The position numbers and the translations under genes are program-made. The notes beneath the pieces were generated by a model. It saw only the letters and a list, made by a program, of their open reading frames with translations. It was not told the origin of the DNA and ran no database searches. This document shows positions 46,038 through 56,900 of a stretch of DNA of 64,000 bases, piece after piece. Position 1 is the first letter of the stretch. Each line of letters opens with the position of its first letter. This DNA is from Enoplolaimus lenunculus (taxonomy: Eukaryota; Nematoda; Enoplea; Enoplida; Thoracostomopsidae): positions 1-64,000 of the forward strand of contig JASANG010001037.1 in NCBI GenBank assembly GCA_030248215.1. The letters run 5' to 3'.

Positions 46038-46480
46038 CTTAAGAACGCACGCCAACGATAATAACCTACTTTAAGTTTAAAATATAATTATTTTCACAAT
46101 AAGGTAAAGCTATGTTATTGGATATACTGGCGTACAGTATATCATAAGGCAACATCTGTGCTTAAAGTTTACGCTTGTGCTCGCTTCGTATTTAGGTAAA
46201 GTAGCCTCGATGTCAAAGTTAGATTTTTTAGTTCCAGGGGTTAGGCTCAGTGTTGGAGAAGGGAGTATATACAAGGGGAAGATAACCAGTTATTGTTGCA
46301 AATAGGTTTGTTTGTAATTATGAGTTCACGTCAAATTTTTTATATGAGGGTTGTGTCATTTACTGGATTATTACCCAATTTAATTCTATAGGCAAGGATG
46401 AAAAATATCCGAAATGATCAAATTTGGAGAAAACGGTTATTAAAGCAACAACAGAGTATACAAATCTTACACATCGGCAG

Positions 46481-46855
46481 GGTGTAACCGGATATTCGTT
46501 TCCGTTTCCGGTAAAAACCAGTATCCGTTTCTGTTATAGGAATACCACGTTCAAAATTAGCTATAAATTACGTAAATTTCTCGCAATTTTCCATTACAGA
46601 TGTGCTGCAATTGTCTGAACTGAAACAAAAACTACGATATTCATCCATAATCTTAAGAATTTCGGTGTATCCGCCATTTTTTCTTCAAAACTTTAAAAAG
46701 CCCAGTGAACAATTACACTGTTGGCATAAAAATAAAGCCTGTTTGAAATCTATATGTACTTCAATATCCGTTTTCCGTTCCCGTTTCTGTTTCCGTTATT
46801 TTGATCGCTATCCGTTTCCGTTTCCCTTATTTTTAGTATCTGTTTACACCGTGCT
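46481..46855. repeat. MITE, GGTGTAACCGGATA family, best copy
   Basis: It starts GGTGTAACCGGATATTCG and ends TATCTGTTTACACCG, inverted partners. It is GTTTCCG-rich at both ends and non-coding. Confidence 0.8.
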
Positions 46856-47149
46856 GATAGGTAAATTTATGAGCGGTATTCATCTTAAGAATAGCTGGTC
46901 AGCGGCGGATCTAGTAACTTTTGGATTTGGGAACACGTGTAACATATAATACTTAGATAGCTTTGCAAGAAAAGCAAAATAAACGAGAAATAAATTTGAA
47001 AACCACAGTCACACAGAGGTCAACTGAATCAGCACAGCTTTAAAATATTATGGTTTTACCGTACTTGCTTTACAAGTACGCGGATTCAGAATAAAATTGT
47101 TTTCGTCCCCGTATTCCTCTGAAATGAAATATACGATTATACCCCGTTG

Positions 47150-47312
47150 ACGGGCCCGTAGCCAAGAGGGGACAGAGGGGGGAAGGCTCACCCCAATTGG
47201 AAAAATTTTGGTCCCTTAAAAATTTTCAGCCTTGCTTGTACGTCAGCGGACCCCTTGTATACCCCTATTCAAAGGTTTTTAACTCCATAGCAAGGTGAGC
47301 TGGCTACGGTAC
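47150..47312. repeat. GGGCCCGTAGCCA MITE
   Basis: CGGGCCCGTAGCCAAGAGGG and GGTGAGCTGGCTACGG are the inverted ends. It shares AAAAATTTTGGTCCC and TTTTCAGCCTTGCTTGTA with 50755-50937. Confidence 0.8.
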
Positions 47313-47704
47313 TGCCCGTTGACCACTCAAGTTAAATTGTCCACCTACTACCACATCGTTCGACCTAAACACAATCCAAATATCGCGTTTATAGTCCCCA
47401 TTCGACAACATTCTCGTATGACACTTGATATTATAATAGGTTTCGTATACGAAAGAACTAATGGACCTCGAAAGCGAAAGAACTCCGATTCTCGGAAGCC
47501 CTCTTATAGACGTCTGGATAGTAAATAAAAATAAGTGTTTGAAAAAGTTTGAAAGCTTTTTATCCAAGAACTCTACAGTGAGCGCGGTGAAACGATTTAG
47601 TAGCAAAATTGTCTCAGAGACCGGGTCGTTTTGCTAATCAGATGTCGAACAAAACTACGGTTGCCATTTATTCTTATGCTAAAGACCGCACCAGTGTGAA
47701 GAAA

Positions 47705-47855
47705 AGGGACGGGACAGTATTATAAGCATACTCCTAAGCCTAAGCCTAAGCGTAAGCTTAAGTCCTAAGCCAAGCAAAATAATCAGTGTAAATCTTAAGC
47801 TTACTCTATTGTAGTCCCACAGAAAAACGTTCCGCCCCTGATCATTACATGGGCA
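47705..47855. repeat. MITE with a TTAGGC core
   Basis: GGACGGGACAGTATTATAAGC, CCTAAGCCTAAGCGTAAGC, then GTAGTCCCACAGAAAAACG and CCGCCCCTGATCATTACATG. A good copy. Confidence 0.8.
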
Positions 47856-48289
47856 CTAAAGACTATATAGCAGCCTACCACACGAAGTTATAATTGTTTG
47901 TATAAATGCCAGGTGGGTTGGAGTTGTTTGGGTCATTCAACAATATAAAAAATTCCGGTTATGTAGGTAATATATACATTTAAATAATCGGTAGTCGGCC
48001 GACTTTATATAAAAAATGCCAGAGTCGTTTTTTAGCATCAGTCCAGCCTTAAATGAGATTTGATGTATGGCTTTCGGAAGCGAAGCTTAATCCGTAACAG
48101 AATTGAAACATCCTTTTTTGACACATTTAAAATTGCTATCCGGAAATTATTAATCAGCACATAGGCAAAATTTTTCTAATATATTAACCAAATTGTTGGC
48201 AAAATTTGAAGTCAAGGTCAAAACCTAAACCTTACACTCCAAGCAGTGTATACAAGACGGTGTCGGTAGTTCAAAGTGGGCCATATTAG

Positions 48290-48690
48290 ATCTAGGGGCT
48301 GAACGTTTTGCTGCGGGACTGAAATACAATAAGCTTGAGGTTTAGACTATTTTTTGTCTTTGGCTTAACCTTAGGCTTAAGCTATGGCATAAGCCGATTC
48401 TTCCGCTTAGACTGCAAAAATGGTGAGTCAAATTGACTCTTTCCGAAATAGGTTTTACGGTACTACACAAACTGAGTCAAATTAGACTCCGCCAAAGTCA
48501 AACGTGCGACTCAGTGAGTCAAATTTGACTCTGGTGCAGTCGAATTTGACTCAGTTTGTGTAGTCCCGTAGAACCTATTTCGGAGAAAATCAATTTGACT
48601 CACCATTTTTTGCAGTGTGTATGCTTTTAGGCTCAGGTTTAGGAATATGCTTATCCTACTGTAATGGTCTTGTTCTAAACGTTCCCTTTT
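48290..48690. repeat. TTAGGC-core element split by a CACTGCAAAAAA MITE
   Basis: The left part (GGGGCTGAACGTTTTGCTGC, GGCTTAACCTTAGGC) and right part (TTTTAGGCTCAGG, GGAATATGCTTATCCTACTG) are separated by the MITE at 48411-48617. Confidence 0.8.
48411..48617. repeat. CACTGCAAAAAA MITE nested in a TTAGGC-core element
   Basis: It runs from ACTGCAAAAATGGTGAGTC to GACTCACCATTTTTTGCAGTG. It is a near-perfect palindrome with GACTCCGCCAAAGTCAAA and GTAGTCCCGTAGAACC inside. Confidence 0.88.
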
Positions 48691-49477
48691 CAAATATATG
48701 TCTTGTTAAACGTCATATCGGTTTCCAAAGCTGATTTCAGCTGCCATTCGATGAAAGCCTAACTCATTAATCATTTCTTTTTAAGCATTGAAACTGTAAG
48801 GATTTCGCACCACAAACATGACACTAAACCTGATTCGGTCCTTTGGCTCACAAAACTCATAATTTTTATCAAATTTCAAAATCAAACTTTGAAAAGTGCC
48901 ATTTTTCGACACGTCAACTGTCATTTGCTATCAACCAGGGTTTCATTTGGTATCATTGTTACAATAGGTAAAAAGAAAGTAGAAAATCAAGATTTGAAAT
49001 TATGCGACGTCAATAAACGCAACGAATTTAGTTAAATATTGATTTCTCTTTCAGTAAGTCAAGCTATCTTTGCTCTCAGTAAGTCAAGTTCTCTGAAGCC
49101 TGTAATGGCTAATATTAGATTCAATGTGCGACCTAAACTATAATATAATTGCGATTTCTATTACAAATTTCAGCAGTGCAATTTTGTGGCGTTTTTATAA
49201 AAGTTATGTAATATCCAGCGTGACTTATTTGCAGCCATGGGACTATTTTTCGACATTTTAATTGCCCAGATTTTGTGAAAAAAGCTTAAAAAATGTTTTG
49301 GTCAACACATTACGTAGTGATTATTATTTAAAATTATACCAAGTCTAGCAAAAAAATAAAGCTTAAACTTTACGCTAGTGTAGTTCTGCGGAAAACTGTT
49401 CCACCCTTGATCTTTACAAAGGTTAAAAAATTTATGAATTATTCGCCTAATATTGGACCGAAATACATAGATAATGC

Positions 49478-49660
49478 GGCCAATATAGGTCTGGTGCGGA
49501 ACGCTTCTCTGTGGGACTAAGAAAGAGTACTAATTTTTTTATGGCTTGACTTAGGTTTAGGAATATGCTCATTTTTACGCTTAGGCTTAATCTTTGGCTT
49601 AGGTTTAGAAATACGCTTATAATGTTGTTCCGCCCCTGTTCTTTACTGCCAATCTCTATA
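49478..49660. repeat. MITE with a TTAGGC core
   Basis: GCGGCCAATATAGGTCTGG and GGTGCGGAACGCTTCTC on the left, GCTTAGGCTTAATC in the centre, and GTTCCGCCCCTGTTCTTTAC on the right. Confidence 0.8.
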
Positions 49661-50754
49661 CTACCCGGTGAACTTCGGTTTCAGATGTAATTTGACTCCA
49701 AGACAAATAATGACTACGGCAATTAATTCATGAACGGTATTTATAATTCTGACACGAGTTCACTAGAAACGCAAAAAAACAATATTTGCTAAGAACTTTT
49801 AGGTTTAACCACTAGATTTCTTCGTCAAACATTCCCATACGAATATGTCGAGATTGATTCTAGGTATGATGGCACTACGCCGTACAACCTATAAAACCGA
49901 AGGTTTTATTTTGAATTTTATATTACTTCGTACGAAGTGCATTCATGGCACAGTGGGATGTGGTTAAGTATTTTTTACTCGACCCACACTTGACACAGGC
50001 AAATAAGAAGTTTTTTAGCCGCGAGTTTACCCGAAGCTAAAAAGATCATCCCACGACTCACCTTCGATCCGTTCCTGACGTAAACCAGTATTTTAAACCT
50101 CTTTGGTGATTTGCACTTTAATGAAATTTTGCTATAGTGAACTTTAAACATTACGACCTATTACAAACATCAAAATTTCAAACCCATCAAAATAAAGCAA
50201 AGAACATTTGCTTTTTCAAGGCGCACTCACTAATGAGTTAAATGTCACTCTGGTTCATAGGCACACTGCACCTAAGTTGAAAGTGGGGCGGCACACAGCC
50301 GACCCTCCCCGCCCCCACAACGGATTCGTTTTCTAGCCGCCCGCGAGGCCTATGAAAAACCGTGCCCCAACTTTCTCCGACAATATCAATTATATATCAA
50401 AAAATTTATGGCATTTCGGCGATTTTTATGTTGAGTTTTCATATATTATGCAATTATTCTGTCTTTTCGAAACTTTTGCTTATTGAGCATAATATTTAAA
50501 GCAAGATTTAGAACGGTGAAGAGAGAAAAGTTTCAGTAAAATACATTATTGGTACCAAAGGAAATGTTGAAAAAAATTTTGCATCGAGTAAAGTTATATA
50601 TTGTGTTTAACTTTAATAAATTGTATACAAAGTGCAAACTTATTGTTTGATAAAAATACGTTTATTGTAATAATTGATGACGAATTGATACAATTTTCAT
50701 ATCCCATTTTGAAATTGGTTCAAAATTTTGATTAAAAACTTCAACTTTTTCAGG

Positions 50755-50937
50755 CAAGACTCGCTTCAATATCGGGGGGCCCTTTAAGCTGAAAAGGACC
50801 AGGCTGGGATTAGTCGTCCCGTCAGCAAAATTTTGGTCTCCTCGAAAGTTTCAGCGTTGTTTGTAAACCATTTGAAATCCCGTCATTCGTTTTCTGAAAT
50901 TCCAGTAGCATTCTGAGCTGGCTTGGCTGCAGGACAG
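50755..50937. repeat. GGGCCCGTAGCCA-family copy abutting the channel gene stop codon
   Basis: It shares AAAATTTTGGTCTCC, AGTTTCAGCGTTGTTTGTA and GAGCTGGCTTGGCTGCAGGAC with 47150-47312. Its right end is within a few bases of the stop codon at 50939-50941 of the minus-strand channel gene, so it forms the start of the 3' untranslated region. Confidence 0.65.
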
Positions 50938-50938
50938 T

Positions 50939-53900
50939 TCAAATCTCAAAAATTCCCATCAAAAGGTAAAATACAAGCACAAGTCCGCCGCATAACGTCA
51001 AACATAATTGATCCATTGCGCTTGCGATCCTGATCCAATCTCGCGGCGACGGCCGATTACTAAGTCCGCCATCTTTCGGCCTTTTTGACTCACTCCTTTG
51101 CGGCCGTGTTGATATTCTCGTCGTCCGCCATCGAGACCGAGTGGCAGGTCTAAACGACGCCGTCTCTTGATGAAATATCAACCGATTATGTCCCACTTTT
51201 GCGCTCTTATCGCGGCAAAATCCCACAACTGGTTTTGGACTCGAAATAACAGTATCACCTTTTGCACAAGGGTCATCAGCAAGGGAACAATGGCAACATG
51301 AACTTGAGTTCAATTTCACTGTATCATTGCATTTATTGCATGTGCGTTTTGCATCACAATTATTAATACTGCAGTGGCAATCTTGGCGCAGTGGCTGTTG
51401 TTGTTCGAGTAATGTACGCAATTCTTTGAGCAATAGCAATACATTAGTGTTAATTGCGTCTAACTGTGATGTGAATGATTCTGACAACTGTTCTGTGTCT
51501 CGCAAACTACTTAAGACCGGACCTATAGTTCCCAAATTTTCCGGCAAGCTTTCGTTGACAACAGAAGATTGGCTGATTGTTTTGGCAACAGTAATGTCGT
51601 TGGCATTCGAGTTATTGTTGCTTGTATGGTTATTATTATTATTATTATTTTTAGTATAATTTGAATTCAGATGACACACAGCGGTTCGATTCGAGATTCG
51701 GGTAGATTTTAGTCGACCAATAAATGTCGATTTTGTGTTTGACGCTGCGAAATTGACGTTCGCTGATTTTTTTGACAGTTTGTTGCCAATTTTACCCGTA
51801 TGTTGAAGCAAAGCGGTTAGGTCGTGTTCTAGCTAAAATCAAACAGTATATTGTTACAAAAAATAAGTTACAATGTTACTGCTACAAATATTTTCACTTT
51901 ATGCTTTAGATAGGTTATAAACGAGTAGATCTGCCACTTCACAGACCGGAACCATTGGCACCAGGCCAAATCAGTTACTTAACCATAACCATTGAATAAA
52001 GTAGCGAATCGTGAAAAAATTACAGTAGTCCACTGAACTGCGTTCAAAAATATACCAAACTGAAAACTTTGTGGCAAAAATTTGTTTGGTCTCAAAGGTG
52101 AGTGCTGTTACAGGGCCTACAAAAAGTGTAATTTTTTCAATTCCAGCTTAAATGTGGACAGACACAAAAGATCCTGAGAAGCTCAAATATGCGAAAATTT
52201 TAAAAATCACGCCATTTATGTGCAACTCCGACTGCAGAGAATACGTAACAAAGAAAACTGGGCGACTTCTATCTTAGACATAAGTGAATGCTTGAAACCA
52301 AAATTAAGCAATATTACTATAGCTGCTGGTGGTCTGCGCAGAAATGGTTGCGTTCTAAAAACGGGTTTTTCCAAAGCTTCACATTACCTCTTTTGCGACT
52401 CGATCCACTGAATCTCGTCTCGCATACCGGTCACAAATCGGAGGACTTCTGTCTCTCTTCGGTGACAACTGTCTATCCGGAGTTACAGTGCATAGTTCGC
52501 CTTCGCCAGGAGTGGTATTCGCATAATGATAACTAAGGCTGTGACCCGTGGCAGGGGATGCCTCTCGCTGCCGGCGCCGTTTCCAAGCGAACTGAAGTAA
52601 AATTTGTGGACATCTGCAGGTGAACCCGACCAGGGTGCTAATATGGCCAGGCAGATGAATAAACAAGAACCGAAGCCAGTTTGGTGGTATTGTATTGTGT
52701 CGTGCTTGCCGATGAACTGACATAATTACAACGGTAAGAATGGTTGCAAATGTTATTACGCCGATTTGAAACATAAAATACATACCTAAAACAGTAGTGA
52801 AACTTAAAAAATCAATAGAAAACAGAACAAGAGCGCCAACTAAAAATAATTTGATCATCGCTTCAGCTAAATTTTGTAACATTTTCGAGATATACTACGA
52901 AGAACAGACTAAGTGTTGCGCTCTGCTTTTTAGTTATTTTAATGCGTCCGGCCCGCCGTCCATCACCCGTCCGGCGCCAACAGTCACCGTGCATCACAGT
53001 AAGAAAATATTGCGGAAACCGCGATACGTGAGGGCTTCCTCGGACTCCGACTGACACTTTCTTGTAAAGACATTTTCAACAATACTCTCGTCTAAAGCGC
53101 ATATTTCATTCAAGATTGGTGTTACCAAGAGTGAATGATACAAAAGTATGCGACTCTTGGGGTTCCGATTGGCACAAAGTGTACCACCGGGCGTTGCGTT
53201 TTTGGCCGACCCCTTATTTAAGGGGGAGGAGTAGTTAATGCTTGAAACACAATATACGCATGCAATTTAAAGTATTTACATGTGAAATTCACGCAATCGC
53301 TAAACATGACCCCCCTAAATAAGGGGGTGCATGCCAAAAATACAACGTGAGCTGGGTATATTCTTTTGTACACAGAAAGTACCCAGTTGCACACTCTTGT
53401 AAAAAGAGTCATTATCGACTCGTGCTGTTACTAAGTAGGCTTGAAAAGGTACGGAAGAACAAGCCAAATGAAAGCATTTTCCTAGTTATCTCCAAGATTA
53501 ACGCCTGAACATTATCCTAAGTGTAAGTCATAGCCAAAATCTGAAAATTTTGATATTAACTCGTAAAGCAATGTTTACCAAACAAGCAAGTAAAAAATTT
53601 ACCAATCAACGGTATAACAGTGGAAGTTTTTGGCATTTGTTCGGCAACCATCATTAAAAATATAGCCATTGTAAGCATCGTCGTGATACCCATAGTAACT
53701 TTCTCGGTCCGTTCTTCGGAGCTGAAACATAAATGAAAGCTGCCCCGGCGTAGAAAACAGACGGACGGTGCCGTACGGATTTCTGTATACACAAAAACAT
53801 ATAAATTTTAGTCTGAAAATTTTGACCACCTCCCCCCCCCCACGAGTGAAAGTTTAGGCCAAAAAATGCGACACGCGCTGTGAACATTGTTTTCTGCCCA

Positions 53901-56900
53901 GTAGATACCCGGTTGCATATTCTTGTTAAAGAGTATCGTACACTCTTTCTACCACCGAGAAATCACTTGAACGGGAACGCATGGCTGAGGGAACGCCTCG
54001 CGATTTGCGAGGCCTTCGTACCGTTAACCTAGGATATAATTATCATATAAAACACTGCAGTGCTTAATTTGACAACAAATAGCGTACTGCTGCCGACTCG
54101 ATGCGATAATTGAGTCTGAAGGTAAGCAAGGGCGTCCCCACGGAGGCATTGGGGGTCGTGCTTTCCCCAAATGGACTCGGTCTAAAAGTAAACAATCCTG
54201 AATTGCAATTGTAGAAGCACCCAGAATTATTCGGTGTCCCCCAAATATAATTTTCTGCGGCCGCTCGTAAAGGTTAACTGACAAAGAAACGGTCAATTTT
54301 TTCACGATTCTATTAATTCTTTGAGTCAATCGGAGCGAGGCCCATAATACCGCGACGTAGCCGAGAGGATACGGGGTCCAAGCCCGAAGCACTGCCTGTA
54401 CTACGCTAACCTCGATGACGCCGCAAACAGTCCAATAATCGCAACAATCGTAATCACAGAACTCGGCAAAAACAACGTAATAATATAAAACAACGGACGC
54501 CGCGTAAGCGTAAAATGGTACAATATATTTTTCCACGGCAGTCCCCAATATTCGGTTTGTTTGACGTCCAACCATTCATACGTCATTTGCCATTCGTCAT
54601 TTGTTTGGTACAACGCCAAAATGTCGTCATCTGTTGCTGTTATGTTTAGTTTATTGGTTGAATACGCCCACGTGTTGACTGATAAGAAGCAAGATTGAGA
54701 ATCGAATGGAAAACGTTCGATGTCTATGGCGCACGTGACGTCGTATTTGATTGGATACGCGTAGGTCACGTTACCGTCATGGTTGATGTAGACTGGCAGG
54801 CGAACTTCTTCCATGATGTATTTGACATCGGCGCTGGAGAATTACAGAAATATTTGTATTACCGCCTTTGTCACATAGAGTATACTATGAGCAACTCAGT
54901 GGAAACTATACACGACGAAGTAAACAATGCACAATGTTTAAAAATTGATATATTCGTGTACGCAGCGTAAAATCGCCGCGTGAGAAACTTACTGGACTCG
55001 AGCGTCAGCGTCAAGGTCCGATACTCAAGCGAACATTGTAAACACCTCGAGTCCTAACTTAAAGTTAGAGCTCAGATGAAACAGACAGCAAACGAATGGG
55101 AAAGTTAAAACTCACATGTTTGTAACTATAATATCAGGAAGCCAAACTTCAGTCGCAGGCAGCCAAGCTTCCTGCAATCCACCGAAATGGCTTGGATTCC
55201 AAGACAGAGTGGGATCGTTCCATCTCTAAAACGAGCAATCCGTAAATTTGAAATATATATTTGATATACAAGTAATAGTTGTAGCACGGCTTTGGAGATA
55301 TGAACGCAAGCTGCTCGAAGTGTCCCAAATTTTTATGCCTGGCTCGTTGCATTACAACACTATTTGTAAAATCCTTATACGCAGCCAGTGCCGGCGGAAG
55401 CGCCCCCAAACCCCCAATGGGCGAACCCGGACCCTTAAGGACCCATCTTGGCAAACTAAAAATTGTTTCGCGTACCACGAAGTTATAGAGCCGTGAAACA
55501 ATTTTGTGGGTCCCCGGACCTGTTTTGGGGCTCCGACTATCGTAAAACCGACCCGGCACACACTGCGGTAAATTAATGTTTGCGGTTTTGCTTCATAGAG
55601 ATACGTTATAGTTAAGTTTGTTATTTCATTCTTAGGTTTAGTACCTGATAATTTCTTGTGGTGCAAAAATTAAAATTTCGCAATTATCTGTGCACATAAA
55701 CACTGTTCATAATTGCAGCTAAACTTCGAAAAAAGTATACACCTAGTTTCATCTAGCATGGTACAAAATGTTCCAGCGCGCGTTGCAATTTTTGTCATAT
55801 CCACCGTCAATTTGGGGAGGTCGGTCTTAGTTTCAATGCAGCCGTGCCGTTTACTAAAGTTTAAAAGTTATTAATAACCGAAGCACGTTGATTAGCATGT
55901 GTGCATACGGTAGTTCGTCCGGGGACATCAAACACCATACTCTACGGTGAATGAGGTGGGATACGAACAAAACGCAACGCTCGCCGACTAAATTGTTTCT
56001 TATACAAAATGTATCCAGCTGGATATATATTCGTCATCCACTGTTACTTCAGCTAATCATGTCTAAACATCTGTAAATTAAAACGTCAAGTTCTTCAATA
56101 ATATGGTATCTACCGATGAATAGTATTGCAGTGACACAAATAAGAGGGGGCTGATTTATATTTGGCATCTCCAGAAGGTGCCTCCCCCGCTATTCGGTTA
56201 CTGAGTGCCGTTAACGTTTAATTGTCTTGTATCAAAAGCTTGAGCGATAATGCAAGGTTATACTTAGGAACGTACTTTCAAAACTAAATATGCTTTACAG
56301 TTTAGAACTCAACTATATTTGTTCCCTGAGTCATTTACGCACTACAATGACGTATTGTTGTTATTTATGGACTCTAATTAGGGTTTAGGGACTCAATCCG
56401 GTTACGAACTGTTATTAGGGATACGAGGGATACGGATTCCAATTGATTGGTGCACAAAATGCGGACCACCTCTTATTTGCCCCTCGTATTCGGATCACTA
56501 CTGTACCAGCGTTATGAAGATTAGTTAGTAGATTAGATTTTACCTGTTCAATATAGAGCAAGAACCCGATGCATTGAGCGACTTCGTTCTGAAATATAAC
56601 CAAAACATCAAAATAACAATTATTTTTCAGTAAACTCAAAATAACTTTTATTTTCGCTACTCAAAACCAATCAACACCTGTGACACAAGCAGTGAAGCGC
56701 GTAAGCACAACTTGGAATATACTTGCATGTTCTGTGCTCATGCTAAGTAAATGCATTTCGCAGTAAACTGTGCTAGCCGGTGTAACAGGACAATTTCTAC
56801 CCCCTTTCTCCCTCAGAAAATCGTCCTGGGTTAAACATGCTAGATTATAAGCCATAGCATAGGCATTCAAGGCAGTGTGAGAACAATACAATTTGCGCTA

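Noticed and set aside
47304-47606. Minus-strand frame of 100 residues as an exon of the candidate gene
   Set aside because: The acceptor at 47514-47515 is acceptable, but the opposite strand is equally open and no donor or homology decides between them.
51327-51659. Plus-strand frame of 110 residues
   Set aside because: Antisense shadow of the long last exon of the channel gene, including its Asn run read as leucines.
54024-54575. Minus-strand frame of 183 residues in the channel gene
   Set aside because: It overlaps exon 54411-54833 in a different frame and continues into the intron.
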